Positions 15,657 to 25,864 of a DNA stretch of 28,532 nucleotides are shown piece after piece. Location: contig NZ_LGEA01000121.1 of the NCBI RefSeq assembly GCF_001280065.1, positions 1 to 28,532 of the forward strand, read 5' to 3'. A program made the translations under genes and the position numbers. The notes under the pieces are model-generated. The model did not search any database and was not told the origin of the DNA. It saw only the letters and a list, made by a program, of their open reading frames with translations. Within the stretch, counting starts at the first letter, position 1. The number at the start of each line of letters is the position of its first letter. The DNA comes from Streptomyces sp. NRRL B-1140. GTDB lineage: Bacteria > Actinomycetota > Actinomycetes > Streptomycetales > Streptomycetaceae.

Positions 15657-17180
15657 ATGTGCGAGGACAGCCACGGCGGGTTCGGCCGGCGCGCTCTGTT
15701 CATGACGGGAGCGGCGGCCGCGCTTACCTTGGGAGGCGTGAGCTTCGCTTCAGCGGCCGACGGGGACCGGGAAAGCAGGACGGTGCGCGGCACGCTGCCG
15801 CCCGGTTCGCCGGACTTCGTGTACGTGCCCGTCGAGGTCCCGGCCGGGGTCCGGGAGCTGAAGGTCGCCTACACCTACGACCGGCCGTCCGTCCCGGCCG
15901 GCACCACGGGCAACGCCCTCGACATCGGCGTCTTCGACGAGCGCGGCACCGAACTCGGCGGCCGGGGCTTCCGCGGCTGGTCGGGCGGGGCGCGCACGGA
16001 GTTCTTCGTCCGGGCGGACGACGCGACGCCCGGCTACCTCCCGGGCCCGGTGCGCGAAGGCACCTGGCACATCGCGCTCGGCCCGTACACCGTCGCCCCG
16101 CAGGGCCTGTCGTACGAGCTCACGATCACGCTGGCGTACGGCGAGCCGGGCGAGACGATCGAACCCGTGTATCCGCCGGAGCGGGCCAAGGGCCGGGGGC
16201 GGGCCTGGTACCGGGGCGACTGCCATCTGCACTCCTGGCACTCCGACGGCCGCCGCACCCCCGCCGAGATCGGGGAACTGGCCCGGGCGGCCGGCCTGGA
16301 CTTCATCAACTCCTCCGAGCACAACACGCACGCGGCGCACGCCCACTGGGCCGATGTGGCCGGGGACGACCTGCTGGTGATGCTGGGCGAGGAGATCACC
16401 ACGCGGAACGGGCACGTCGTGGCGCTCGGCACCGACCCGGGCACCTTCGTCGACTGGCGCTACCGGGCCCGCGACAACCGCTTCGGCCGCTTCGCGCGGC
16501 AGATCCGCCGCGCCGGCGGACTGGTCGTCCCGGCCCATCCGCACGCCACCTGTGTCGGCTGCAACTGGAAGTTCGGCTTCGACGAGGCGGACGCCGTGGA
16601 GGTGTGGAACGGCCCATGGACGCCCGACGACGAGGTGGCGCTCGCCGACTGGGACAGCATGCTCGTGGCGTCCCTGCGGGACGGCCGCGGCTGGCTCCCC
16701 GCGATGGGCGGCAGCGACGCCCACCGCTCCCCGGACGCGGTGGGCGGTCCCCAGACGGTCGTCCTGGCCGACGACCTGACCCGGGAGGCGATCCAGGAGG
16801 GCATCCGGGCGGGGCGGTCCTACGTCGCCGAGTCCGAGCGGGTCGCCCTGTCGTTCCGGGCGTCGGGCGGGCGCGGCGAGCACGCGGGCATCGGCGAGCG
16901 GCTCGCCGTGGGCCGCGACACCCCCGTCACCGTCCGCCTGGAGGTCACCGGCGCCCCGCGCTGCACGGTCCGTCTCGTCACCGACCAGGGCGTCCTGTAC
17001 ACCGGCGCCCCGCTGCCGGTCTCCGGCTCGGGCGTCGTCGAGTGGCGGACGACTCCGGCGTACGCGGCGTACGTACGGGCCGAACTGAGGCACGAGGCGG
17101 CCGCGGGGCCGCTGCCCGGGCCGCCGGCGGCGTTCACCAACCCGATCTTCCTGGGGCGGGAGGGTACGCAGGAGGAGTGA
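15657..17180 (+). CDS. Tat-exported CehA/McbA-type metallohydrolase (PHP domain)
   Basis: The 507-residue protein starts at the ATG at 15657, 7 bases after GGGGAG (15644-15649). A twin-arginine signal is present: FGRRALFMTG (Arg11-Arg12), a hydrophobic run and ASAAD near residue 34. Residues about 40-175 form a beta-rich domain before the catalytic part. The PHP metal site is complete: H190-x-H192 with S-D-G at 196-198, E221-H222-N223, an EE pair in VMLGEEITTRNGHV, the His-rich VVPAHPHATC block and D354-x-H356 in GGSDAH. CehA/McbA proteins hydrolyse carbamates or phosphoesters; the substrate here is unknown. A further beta domain fills the C-terminus. It ends 4 bp from the convergent mutase-like gene. 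Confidence 0.92.
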   Translation: MCEDSHGGFGRRALFMTGAAAALTLGGVSFASAADGDRESRTVRGTLPPGSPDFVYVPVEVPAGVRELKVAYTYDRPSVPAGTTGNALDIGVFDERGTELGGRGFRGWSGGARTEFFVRADDATPGYLPGPVREGTWHIALGPYTVAPQGLSYELTITLAYGEPGETIEPVYPPERAKGRGRAWYRGDCHLHSWHSDGRRTPAEIGELARAAGLDFINSSEHNTHAAHAHWADVAGDDLLVMLGEEITTRNGHVVALGTDPGTFVDWRYRARDNRFGRFARQIRRAGGLVVPAHPHATCVGCNWKFGFDEADAVEVWNGPWTPDDEVALADWDSMLVASLRDGRGWLPAMGGSDAHRSPDAVGGPQTVVLADDLTREAIQEGIRAGRSYVAESERVALSFRASGGRGEHAGIGERLAVGRDTPVTVRLEVTGAPRCTVRLVTDQGVLYTGAPLPVSGSGVVEWRTTPAYAAYVRAELRHEAAAGPLPGPPAAFTNPIFLGREGTQEE

Positions 17181-17184
17181 GGCG

Positions 17185-18372
17185 TCACGTCATCCGCGGT
17201 GCGGCGGCGCACGTGCCCCAGACCTCGCGCAGCACCCCGCACACCTCGCCCAGCGTCGCCCGTGCGCGCAGCGCGTCCTTCATCGGGTAGAGGACGTTGT
17301 CCGTGCCCTCGGCGGCGCTGCGCAGGCGCTCCAGGGCCGCGACGAGGACCGGTTCCACGCGCCAGGCCCGCAGTTTGGCGATGCGTTCCGCCTGCCGCGC
17401 CTCGACGAGGAGGTTCGTGGGGCCGTGCACGCGTGGTCCCTCCCGGGCCCCGGCGGCGGGGCGGCGGGACGAGGCACGCGCGATCTCCCGTTCCTGGAAG
17501 CCCAGTTCGACGGCCGCGGCCGCGCCGCCCAGCGCCTCCACCCGGGCCATCAGGGCAAGCGCCTCCGCTTCCCAGGTGTCCCCCGGGGGAGCCGGCCCCC
17601 AGGGCCACGAGCCGCGCGGACGGCGGCCGGGGGCGGGCAGCTCCGGGCCTGAGGTGGAGCAGCCGTCCCGGATGACGCGCGCCCACACGCGTCGCATCAC
17701 ACCGTGTCTCGCGACGGCCTCCGGGGTCGCCGTGCCCTCGGCCAGGGGGAAGGCGAGCCGGGACACGGCGTCCTGCGGGCGCGTCCCCGCCGCGACCGCC
17801 GCACGGAGGTACTCGACGCAGTTGGCCAGGGTGAACGCGATCTCCTGCACGGGAGAGGCACCCATGGCGGCGAGGCCCGCGCCGGAGGGCGAGACCACCT
17901 TCCAGCCCGGGATCTCGGTGCGGCAGTAGGAGAAGGTGTCCGCGACGAACCGCAACGCGGGCTTCACCGGGAACACCCACGCGCCCCGTGTGATACGGGC
18001 GTTGAGGACGTCGTTGCGGACCGAGCCCGCCAGCCGTCCGGCCGGCACGCCCTGCTCCTCGGCGACCAGTTCGTACAGCAGCAGCAGAACGGCGGCCGGA
18101 GCGTCGGTCAGCATCGACGTCCGCACCCGGTCGAGCCGGATCCCGTGGAACAGCACGCGCATGTCGTCGACCGAGTCGACGGCCACGCCCGTCCGGCCGA
18201 CCTCGCCGCAGGCGGCCGGGGTGTCGGAGTCATGGCCCAGGCAGGTGGGGAGGTCGAAGGCGACGGACAGTTCCGTCGCCCCGTGGTCGACCAGGTGCCG
18301 GTAGTGGGCGTTCCACTCGACCGCCGTGGCCACCTCCCGGTCATGGAGCAGCCCCGACCGGGTCGTGGTCAC
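17185..18372 (-). CDS. Shortened methylmalonyl-CoA mutase-like protein, probable pseudoenzyme
   Basis: The 395-residue protein aligns without gaps to the mutase catalytic domain over its first 180 residues ([19 protein letters not shown], then [34 protein letters not shown]). Against the Propionibacterium enzyme, Tyr89 falls on Asp11, Gln197 on Arg119 and His244 on Gly166; only Arg207 is kept (Arg129). About 100 residues that normally follow RRVWARVIRD are replaced by a short Pro/Gly/Trp stretch, and there is no B12-binding domain. Mutase chemistry is therefore very unlikely. The GTG start overlaps the aminotransferase stop (GTGA), so both are made together. It may be a scaffold, an acyl-CoA binder or a decaying gene; the clean frame argues against decay. 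Confidence 0.85.
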   Translation of the reverse strand: MTTTRSGLLHDREVATAVEWNAHYRHLVDHGATELSVAFDLPTCLGHDSDTPAACGEVGRTGVAVDSVDDMRVLFHGIRLDRVRTSMLTDAPAAVLLLLYELVAEEQGVPAGRLAGSVRNDVLNARITRGAWVFPVKPALRFVADTFSYCRTEIPGWKVVSPSGAGLAAMGASPVQEIAFTLANCVEYLRAAVAAGTRPQDAVSRLAFPLAEGTATPEAVARHGVMRRVWARVIRDGCSTSGPELPAPGRRPRGSWPWGPAPPGDTWEAEALALMARVEALGGAAAAVELGFQEREIARASSRRPAAGAREGPRVHGPTNLLVEARQAERIAKLRAWRVEPVLVAALERLRSAAEGTDNVLYPMKDALRARATLGEVCGVLREVWGTCAAAPRMT

Positions 18373-19964
18373 AGGTTGAAGAGGAGACGGAACGCCTGCC
18401 CGTCCCGCTCCTCCAGGATGGTGCAGACGTCACGCAGGGCCGCGACGAACCGGTCGATCTCCGCGTCGGTGAGGTGGATCGACGGTTCCAGGCGCAGTGT
18501 CTGCACCGCGCTGGCCGTCGGGGCGACCCTGATCCGGTGCTCGATCAGCAGGTAGCCGCTGATCAGATAGCCGAAGGAGCCGGGCGGCAGCTCCGCGCCC
18601 AGAACCGCCTGGACCGCGGCGGCCTGGTCGTGGAATTCGAAGCCGAGAAACAGGCCTTTTCCGCGTACGTCCTTGACGACCCCGGGGAATTCCGCCTTCA
18701 CTTCCTCCAGTTTGGAGGCCAGCCGGGCGCCGCGTTCCGCGGCCGTCCGGTAAGCGCGGCCGTCGTCCGCCTCCAGCATCTGGATCACCTTGTGGGCGAT
18801 CGACGTCGAGAAGGCGTCCTTCGCGAAGGTGGAGCTGTGCATCAATTCGAAGGCGCTCTCGTAGACCGACTCGCGGAACAGGGTGACGGAGGTCTTGGCG
18901 AGCCCGCCGCCCAGGCTCTTGGCCAGGGCGTAGTAGTCGCCGCGCAGACCGATGAGCGAACTGGCCAGCAGGGCGCCGGTGCGGCCCATTCCGCTCTGGA
19001 TCTCGTCCACCACGACCGGGCACTCGAGGGCCGCGCACTCGCGCTGGATCGCCTCGGCGAACTCCGCGCTGACGGGATTCACGCCGCCCTCGCCCTGGAT
19101 CGGCTCGACGACGAAGGCGGCGAAGACCGGGAGATCACGCCGCACCACCTGGACCGCGCCGTCCACCAGTGCGACGTCGAACAAGGGCACCCGCTCGGCC
19201 TCGATGACCTTGCTCAGCGCGTCCGGGTCGTTGAGCGGCACGAACCGCGCCTGAGCGGCCAGGGCGCCGAAGGGCAGCCGGAAGTCGGGGTTGTGCGTGA
19301 GCTGGACGCTGCCGGTGAGTTTCCCGTGGAAGGCACGGGAGAGGGCCAGGAAGAGCGGGGGCCGGCCCACCGCGGCCTCGTTGGCCTCCGTCAGCGCGGT
19401 GACCACGGAGTGGAACGACCCGGGGTCGGCACAGTCCACCCCGTACTCCGTCAGCCGGGCGTCCGTGGAGGCGTGCAGTTCCGCGGTGCCGGCGGCGACG
19501 GCGGCCCTGGCGGTCTCCAGATGCGCCGCGATCTCGGCGGTGATGGCGTCCAGCCGGGTGCGGCGGGCCAGTTCGGCGTGCTTCATCGCGATCTCGATGG
19601 CCTCGGCACCGCTGTTGCCGAAGACGGCGTAGTAGGGCTCCTCGACGCCGGTTTCCCGCCTGATGGCCTGGTTGAAGGCCTCGGCCGTCCGGTGCGCCTC
19701 CGCACGGCGGGAGAACTGGGCATGTACCGGCACCTGCGCCGCCAGCAATTCCTGGGCGTGCGCGACGATCTCGGGGTGATTGTGGCCGAAGATCAGCGAA
19801 CCATAACCGCCGAGCATGTCGAGAACGGGCACCTCCGTGTCGGCCTCGTCGAGAAAGTAAAGCGTGTTTCCCTCGGCGCGGACATATTCGACGTCCAGAC
19901 CCATGGCCGTCAGGAGGGAGAGAAGGTGGGGTTCGGCGAGTTCGGCGGGCAGCGGATGCGTCAC
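18369..19964 (-). CDS. Class III PLP-dependent aminotransferase of the PKS locus
   Basis: The 531-residue protein has the class III signature: VFGNSGAEAIEIAMKHAEL (116-132), HGKLTGS, FAAFVVEPIQGEGG, VVVDEIQSGMGRTG with Asp320 for the pyridine nitrogen, and YYALAKSLGGG with Lys349 as the PLP lysine. It is longer than the usual 430-460 residues; about 70 extra residues (roughly 135-205, helical and Ala/Glu-rich) are inserted between the PLP-phosphate loop and the SRAFHG block. Enzymes of this class aminate aldehydes or ketones. Since the divergent PKS ends in a thioester reductase, the likely acceptor is the released aldehyde. The start is a GTG with GAAGG upstream. It is coupled to the mutase-like gene. 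Confidence 0.93.
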   Translation of the reverse strand: MTHPLPAELAEPHLLSLLTAMGLDVEYVRAEGNTLYFLDEADTEVPVLDMLGGYGSLIFGHNHPEIVAHAQELLAAQVPVHAQFSRRAEAHRTAEAFNQAIRRETGVEEPYYAVFGNSGAEAIEIAMKHAELARRTRLDAITAEIAAHLETARAAVAAGTAELHASTDARLTEYGVDCADPGSFHSVVTALTEANEAAVGRPPLFLALSRAFHGKLTGSVQLTHNPDFRLPFGALAAQARFVPLNDPDALSKVIEAERVPLFDVALVDGAVQVVRRDLPVFAAFVVEPIQGEGGVNPVSAEFAEAIQRECAALECPVVVDEIQSGMGRTGALLASSLIGLRGDYYALAKSLGGGLAKTSVTLFRESVYESAFELMHSSTFAKDAFSTSIAHKVIQMLEADDGRAYRTAAERGARLASKLEEVKAEFPGVVKDVRGKGLFLGFEFHDQAAAVQAVLGAELPPGSFGYLISGYLLIEHRIRVAPTASAVQTLRLEPSIHLTDAEIDRFVAALRDVCTILEERDGQAFRLLFNL

Positions 19965-19988
19965 TGGTAGCCTTCACAATCCTCGATG

Positions 19989-20053
19989 GTTGCCGGAGCA
20001 TGCGGGGGAGACGCTATTCACGGCCCCTCACCGGCAACTCACCTGTGGATAAT
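19989..20053. promoter_or_regulatory. Divergent promoter region of the aminotransferase and PKS genes
   Basis: GTTGCCGG (19989-19996) and CCGGCAAC (20031-20038) are perfect inverted copies 34 bp apart. GATAAT (20048-20053) is a candidate rightward -10 that would start transcription about 60 bases before the PKS ATG; no good -35 is seen. A shared regulator of both directions is plausible. Confidence 0.35.
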
Positions 20054-20120
20054 CGCCTTTGCCCCGCGCCATGAGCGGGCGGTGGTCTGCGAGTTATCCG
20101 TCCTCATCAGCATGACGTAC

Positions 20121-23100
20121 ATGTCTGAACAGGAAAAACTCGTAGACTACCTGAAATGGGTCACAAAGGATCTCCAGAAGGCCCGTCAGCGCATCACCGA
20201 ACTGGAATCCGCCGCCGACGAACCCATCGCCATCGTGGGCATGGCCTGCCGGTATCCCGGCGGGGTGGACTCTCCGGACGCCCTGTGGCGGCTGGTCGCG
20301 GACGAGGTGGACGCGATCACCGAGTTCCCGGACAACCGGGGCTGGGACCTGGACGGCCTCTACGGCACGGACGCCGGCGGGCCCGGCGGACCGGGTACGT
20401 CGACGACCCGGCACGGCGGTTTCCTGGGGGACGTAGGCGAGTTCGACGCGGAGTTCTTCGAGATCGCCCCGCGGGAGGCGCGGGCGATGGACCCGCAACA
20501 GCGCCTGTTGCTGGAGACCTCCTGGGAGGCGGTCGAGCACGCGTCGATCGACCCCACCTCGCTGCGCGGCCGCCGGGCCGGCGTGTTCACCGGCATCTCC
20601 GGTCAGACGTACCACTTCGTCGGTGAGGGCCCCCCGGAGCTGGAGGGCTATCTGATGACCGGAACGCTCAACAGCGTCGCCTCCGGCCGGGTCGCGTACA
20701 CCCTGGGGCTGGAGGGGCCCGCGGTCACGGTGGACACGGCGTGCTCGTCGTCGCTGGTGGCGCTGCACCTGGCGGTGCAGTCGCTGCGCTCGGGCGAGTC
20801 CGAGATCGCCCTGGCCGGCGGTGCGACCGTGATGGCCACTCCCGGCGCGTTCGTGGAGTTCTCCCGGCAGGGCGGCCTGTCGCAGGACGGCCGGTGCAAG
20901 GCGTTCGCGGCCGCGGCGAACGGGACCGGCTGGGCCGAGGGCGTGGGCGTCCTCGTCCTGGAGAAACTGTCGGACGCCCGCCGCAACGGCCACCGGGTGC
21001 TGGCCGTCGTCAGGGGCACGGCGATCAACCAGGACGGCGCCAGCAACGGCCTGACCGCGCCCAACGGGCCCGCGCAGCAGCGGGTGATCCGTCAGGCGCT
21101 CGCCAGCGCCCGTCTCACCCCCGCCGACATCGACGTCGTCGAGGCGCACGGCACCGGCACCACCCTGGGCGATCCCATCGAGGCCCAGGCGCTGATCGCC
21201 ACCTACGGGCAGCAGCGCCCGCACGGACGGCCCCTGGTGATCGGCTCGTTCAAGTCGAACATCGGCCACTCCGCCGCCGCTTCCGGGGTGGGCGGTGTCA
21301 TCAAGATGGTGCAGGCCATCGAGCACGGCGTGCTGCCCAGGACCCTGCACATCGATGAACCGACCCCCCATGTCGACTGGTCGGCGGGCTCGGTGGAGCT
21401 GCTCGCCGAGGCCCGGCCCTGGCCCGAGACGGACGCCCCGCGCCGTGCCGCGGTCTCCGGCTTCGGCGTGAGCGGCACCAACGCCCACATCGTCATCGAG
21501 CAGGCGCCCGAGGAGGAGCCCGGCGTCACCGAGGGGTCCCGGTCGCCCGCGGCGCTGCCCTTCCTGCTGTCGGCGAAGACGCCGGAGGCGCTGCGCGCAC
21601 AGGCCCGGCGGCTGCTCGCCTTCCTGGACGACACCGCCGAAGAGGACGACGACGGACGGTCGTTGCTGAACACGGCGTACTCGCTGGCCACGACCCGCGC
21701 GCAGTTCGACCGGCGAGCCGTGGTCGTGGCGGCCGACCGGGACGGGCTCAGGGCCGCCCTGTCCGCCGCCGCCGAGGGCGAGCCGGCCCCGAACGTGGTG
21801 GAGGGCGCCGTCGGCCAGGAGGGGGGCCGCCCGGTCTTCGTCTTCCCCGGGCAGGGCTCCCAGTGGGCCGGCATGGCTCAGGCGCTCCTGGACACCGAGC
21901 CGGTCTTCGCCCGGCGCATCGAGAAGTGCGCCGGGGCCCTGGCCCCCCACACCGACTGGGACCTCATGGACGTGCTGCGTGAGCGGCCCGGCGCCCCCTC
22001 ACTGGAGCGCGTCGACGTCGTGCAGCCCGTCCTGTTCGCCGTCATGGTCTCCCTCGCCGAACTGTGGCAGTCCCTCGGAGTGCGGCCCGCGGCCGTCGTC
22101 GGGCACTCCCAGGGGGAGATCGCCGCCGCCTGTGTCTGCGGCGCGCTCACCCTGGAGGACGCCGCCAAGGTCGTCGCCCTGCGCGCCCGCGCCATCACCG
22201 CCATCGCCGGGCCGGGCGGCATGGTCTCCGTCGCCCTCCCCCTCGACCGGGCCGAGGCCCTCCTGACGCGCTGGGACGGCCGTATCACCGTCGCCGCCGT
22301 CAACGGCCCCAACGCGGTCGTCATCGCGGGCGACACCGAGGCACTCGACGAACTCCTCGCCCGGTGCGACGCCGACGACGTCCACGCCCGCCGTGTCCCC
22401 GTCGACTACGCCTCCCACACGCACCACGTCGAGCCGCTCCGCGACACGATCCTCTCCCTGCTGGACGGCATCGAACCCCGGCCCGCGACCATCCCGTTCC
22501 ACTCCACCGTCCACGCGCGGGACATGGACACCACCCGGCTCGACGCCGAGTACTGGTACACCAACCTCCGCCGGACCGTCCTCTTCGAACCGACCCTGCG
22601 CACCCTCCTCCACCTCGACGACGGCCACCCCGCGTTCCTCGAGATCAGCCCCCACCCGGTCCTCACGCCCAGCGTCCAGGACACCCTCGAGGCCACCGGC
22701 ACCCCCGGTATCGCCGTCGGCACCCTCCGCCGCAACCACGGCACCACCGAGCGCCTCCTCATCAACGCCGGCCATCTCCACACGCACGGCACCACCGTCG
22801 ACTGGACGGCCCTGTTCGACGGCACCGCCGCGCACGCCGTGCCGCTCCCCACCTACGCCTTCCAGCGCCGGCTCTACTGGCTCAGCGCGCCGGCCCGGGT
22901 CCGGACGGGCGGGACGAGCAGGCGCGACGAGGTGTTCCGGCTCGACTGGACCCCGGTCACGCCGGGCGGGTCCACCGACGAGCGGAGCGTCGCCGAACTC
23001 GGCACGACCACGTTCCCGGACCTGAACGCCGTCGGCGAGGCCATCGCCGCCGGAGGCCGCGTCGACGTCGTCCGGGCGGCTCTGACCCCCGAGCCGGGCG

Positions 23101-25778
23101 ACGTCGTGACCGCCGCGCACCTCGGCGCGCACCGGGCTTGGGAGCTGGTGCGGGACTGGCTGGGCGACGAGCGTCTGGACGGGACGAAGCTCGTCGTCAC
23201 GACCACCGGAGCCGTCGTCCACGGCCCCGGCGGCGAGGCGGACACCACCGTCCCCGCCGGTGCCACCGCCTGGGGCCTGCTGCGCAGTGCGCAGACCGAG
23301 AACCCGGGCCGGATCTTCCTGGTCGACCACGACGACACCCCGGAGAGCGCCGCCCTGCTGCCCACCGCGACCGGCATGTCCGAGGCGCAGCTCCTCATCC
23401 GCGAGGGCGTCGTGTACCGACCGGGGCTCCGCGGCCTCGAAGTCCCCGCCGCCACCGGCGCGGAGGCTCCCGGGGTGCGCTGGAACCCGGAGGGCACGGT
23501 GCTCATCACCGGCGGCACGGGAGCCCTCGGCGCCCTGTTCGCCCGCCACCTGGTCACCCGCCACAAGGTCGGCAGGCTGATCCTCACCAGCCGCCGCGGC
23601 CCCGAGGCACCCGGCGCGGACGAACTCCTCGCCGAACTGACCGAGCTCGGTGCCCAGGTCACCATCACCGCCGGGGACGTCACCGACCGCGACTTCCTGG
23701 CCGGCGTGCTCACCTCCACTCCCCCCGGGCACCCGGTCACCGCCGTCGTCCACACCGCGGGCGTCCGCGACGACGGCATCGTCACCTCCCTCACCCCCGA
23801 CCGGATCAGCCCCGTCCTCCTGCCCAAGGTCGACGCCGCGTGGAACCTGCACGAACTCACCCGGGACCTCGGCCTCGAACTCGACGCCTTCGTCCTGTTC
23901 TCCTCCATCGCGGCCATGTTCGGCGGCGCCGGACAGGCCAGCTACGCGGCCGCCAACACCTTCCTCGACGCCCTCGCCGCCCACCGCCGCTCCCTCGGCC
24001 TGCCGGCGGTCTCCCTCTCCTGGGGCCTGTGGGACGAGACGGTCGGCGGGCTGGCCGACAACCTCACCGAGGGCGATCTGCGCCGCATCAAGGCCCAGGG
24101 CATCCTGCAGATCACGCCCGAGAAGGGCATCGCCCTGTTCGAAGAGGCACTGAACGCGGGCCACCCGGTGCCGGTGGCCACCCCCGTCGACCTGGAGGTG
24201 CTGGAGAACGCCGCGGGCGCACCGGAGCTGCTGCGCACGCTCGTCACCACCTCCGGCACGGGGACCGACACCTCAGGCCCCGGTTCGTTCGCCCGGCGGC
24301 TGGCGGACGAGCCCGCCGAGGGCAGGCGCGGCCTGGTGCTCGACCTGGTCCGCCGGCACGCCGCGACCGTCCTCGGTCACGCCGAGCCCGAGGCCGTCGG
24401 TGAGGAGGCGAACTTCCTGAAGATCGGGTTCGACTCGCTGTCCGCGGTCGAACTGCGGAACATCCTGGACCGGGCCACGGGGCTGACCCTGCCCGCCAGG
24501 GTCGTCTTCGACCACCCCACACCGGGCACGCTCGCCGATGAGCTGCTGGCCCGGCTGGCACCGGCGCACGAGGCCACGTCCGCGTCCGGACCGGGCGCCT
24601 GGGGCGTGGACTTCGCGTCGGACATCCGGCTCGACGAGGACGTCACGGTCACGGACGGCCCCGTGCTCACCGGGCCCGGCGAGGCGGACGAGATCTTCCT
24701 GACCGGCGCCACCGGCTTCCTGGGCGCGTTCCTCCTCCGCGAGCTGCTGCGGACCACCGACGCGAGGGTGCACTGCCTCGCCCGCGCCGCCGACGAGGAC
24801 GACGCGCTGCGCCGCGTCCGCGAGAACCTGACCTGGTACGGGATCTGGGACGAGGCGTGGGCCGGACGTGTGGCCGCCGTCCCGGGCGATCTCGGCAGTC
24901 CGCTGCTGGGGCTGGACGAGAAGGACTTCGACGCGCTGTCGCGCCGGATCGACGTGATCTACCACGCCGCCGCCACCGCCAACTGGATCTTCCCGTACCA
25001 GCAGTTGCGCGCCTCCAACGTCCAGGGCACCGCCGAGGTGCTGCGGCTGGCCGCACGGCACCGAGCCGTGCCGGTGCACCACGTGTCGTCCACCGGCGTG
25101 TACGCCCGGCCCGACCGGCCCGGCGTGCCGCTGACGGTCGAGGACCGGACGGGTCCCGCGGAGGAGCTGGTCAACGGCTACCAGCAGAGCAAGTGGGTGG
25201 CCGAACAGGTCGTGGAGCTCGGCAGGGAGCGCAAGCTTCCGGTGTCGGTGTACCGCGTCGACACCATCTCCGGTGACCAGGGCAACGGCGCCTGCCAGAC
25301 ACGCGACTTCATCTGGCTCAGCGTCAAGGGGATCCTCCAGTCCGGCGCCGTGCCGCAGGGGCTGTCCGGGACCTTCTACATGGCCCCGGTGGACTATGTG
25401 AGCGCGGTGATCGTCGGGCTCTCCGGCCGGCCCGAGGAGACCGGGCGGACGTTCAACATCGCCAACAGCCGGCCCGTCGAGTTCGAGCAGATCATCGCGT
25501 GCCTGCGGACACGCGGCTACGAGCTGCCGGAGCTGGACTGGCCCAGCTGGCTCGACCGGGTGAAGTCCGACAGCGACAACGCCCTGAACCCGCTGCTGGA
25601 CGTGTTCGAGAGCTTCCGTGATCCTCGCTCCACCGGCTACTCCCGGATGGACGTGACCGCGACCGAAGAGGCGCTCGCGGGCACGGGAGTGTGCGCCCCG
25701 GACGTCGACCGGAAGGTGCTGGAGAGGTACGTCGACTTCTTCGTCGAAGCCGGCTACTTCCCGCCGCCGGCGGCCTGA
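20121..25778 (+). CDS. One-module type I polyketide synthase: docking-KS-AT-KR-ACP-thioester reductase
   Basis: The 1885-residue protein (ATG at 20121; an ATG at 20112 is also possible; no clear ribosome-binding site) starts with a coiled-coil docking helix (1-33, [18 protein letters not shown]). KS: Cys208, His343, His383, all present. AT: Ser663 in GHSQGE, with RVDVVQ (630) and YASH (763-766), both marks of methylmalonyl-CoA. KR: GGTGALG at 1131 and a Ser-Tyr-Asn site; GVRDDG and no Trp suggest B-type. No DH or ER. ACP: Ser1439 in [10 protein letters not shown]. Thioester reductase: GATGFLG at about 1528 and Tyr1687-x3-Lys1691. It should add one methylmalonyl unit, reduce the ketone to a hydroxyl and release an aldehyde or alcohol. 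The docking helix implies an upstream PKS protein not seen here. Confidence 0.96.
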   Translation: MSEQEKLVDYLKWVTKDLQKARQRITELESAADEPIAIVGMACRYPGGVDSPDALWRLVADEVDAITEFPDNRGWDLDGLYGTDAGGPGGPGTSTTRHGGFLGDVGEFDAEFFEIAPREARAMDPQQRLLLETSWEAVEHASIDPTSLRGRRAGVFTGISGQTYHFVGEGPPELEGYLMTGTLNSVASGRVAYTLGLEGPAVTVDTACSSSLVALHLAVQSLRSGESEIALAGGATVMATPGAFVEFSRQGGLSQDGRCKAFAAAANGTGWAEGVGVLVLEKLSDARRNGHRVLAVVRGTAINQDGASNGLTAPNGPAQQRVIRQALASARLTPADIDVVEAHGTGTTLGDPIEAQALIATYGQQRPHGRPLVIGSFKSNIGHSAAASGVGGVIKMVQAIEHGVLPRTLHIDEPTPHVDWSAGSVELLAEARPWPETDAPRRAAVSGFGVSGTNAHIVIEQAPEEEPGVTEGSRSPAALPFLLSAKTPEALRAQARRLLAFLDDTAEEDDDGRSLLNTAYSLATTRAQFDRRAVVVAADRDGLRAALSAAAEGEPAPNVVEGAVGQEGGRPVFVFPGQGSQWAGMAQALLDTEPVFARRIEKCAGALAPHTDWDLMDVLRERPGAPSLERVDVVQPVLFAVMVSLAELWQSLGVRPAAVVGHSQGEIAAACVCGALTLEDAAKVVALRARAITAIAGPGGMVSVALPLDRAEALLTRWDGRITVAAVNGPNAVVIAGDTEALDELLARCDADDVHARRVPVDYASHTHHVEPLRDTILSLLDGIEPRPATIPFHSTVHARDMDTTRLDAEYWYTNLRRTVLFEPTLRTLLHLDDGHPAFLEISPHPVLTPSVQDTLEATGTPGIAVGTLRRNHGTTERLLINAGHLHTHGTTVDWTALFDGTAAHAVPLPTYAFQRRLYWLSAPARVRTGGTSRRDEVFRLDWTPVTPGGSTDERSVAELGTTTFPDLNAVGEAIAAGGRVDVVRAALTPEPGDVVTAAHLGAHRAWELVRDWLGDERLDGTKLVVTTTGAVVHGPGGEADTTVPAGATAWGLLRSAQTENPGRIFLVDHDDTPESAALLPTATGMSEAQLLIREGVVYRPGLRGLEVPAATGAEAPGVRWNPEGTVLITGGTGALGALFARHLVTRHKVGRLILTSRRGPEAPGADELLAELTELGAQVTITAGDVTDRDFLAGVLTSTPPGHPVTAVVHTAGVRDDGIVTSLTPDRISPVLLPKVDAAWNLHELTRDLGLELDAFVLFSSIAAMFGGAGQASYAAANTFLDALAAHRRSLGLPAVSLSWGLWDETVGGLADNLTEGDLRRIKAQGILQITPEKGIALFEEALNAGHPVPVATPVDLEVLENAAGAPELLRTLVTTSGTGTDTSGPGSFARRLADEPAEGRRGLVLDLVRRHAATVLGHAEPEAVGEEANFLKIGFDSLSAVELRNILDRATGLTLPARVVFDHPTPGTLADELLARLAPAHEATSASGPGAWGVDFASDIRLDEDVTVTDGPVLTGPGEADEIFLTGATGFLGAFLLRELLRTTDARVHCLARAADEDDALRRVRENLTWYGIWDEAWAGRVAAVPGDLGSPLLGLDEKDFDALSRRIDVIYHAAATANWIFPYQQLRASNVQGTAEVLRLAARHRAVPVHHVSSTGVYARPDRPGVPLTVEDRTGPAEELVNGYQQSKWVAEQVVELGRERKLPVSVYRVDTISGDQGNGACQTRDFIWLSVKGILQSGAVPQGLSGTFYMAPVDYVSAVIVGLSGRPEETGRTFNIANSRPVEFEQIIACLRTRGYELPELDWPSWLDRVKSDSDNALNPLLDVFESFRDPRSTGYSRMDVTATEEALAGTGVCAPDVDRKVLERYVDFFVEAGYFPPPAA

Positions 25779-25799
25779 GCCCGCCGGGGCCACGAAGCG

Positions 25800-25836
25800 G
25801 GAAGGTGCCCCACCGGAATCCGGTGGGGCACCTTCC
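25800..25836. terminator. Strong bidirectional terminator after the PKS
   Basis: GGAAGGTGCCCCACCGG (25800-25816) pairs perfectly over 17 bp with CCGGTGGGGCACCTTCC (25820-25836) around the loop AAT. It is centred between the PKS stop and the end of the convergent PNPOx-fold gene. The lack of any mismatch makes it the clearest terminator in the window. Confidence 0.92.
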
Positions 25837-25864
25837 TGTCACGCTCGTCGCGGGCCCGCGGTCG

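Noticed and set aside
21999..24164. A 721-codon open frame on the minus strand inside the PKS gene
   Set aside because: The plus strand codes for the AT and KR domains with intact catalytic motifs; the minus frame is Gly/Val/Asp-rich shadow sequence.
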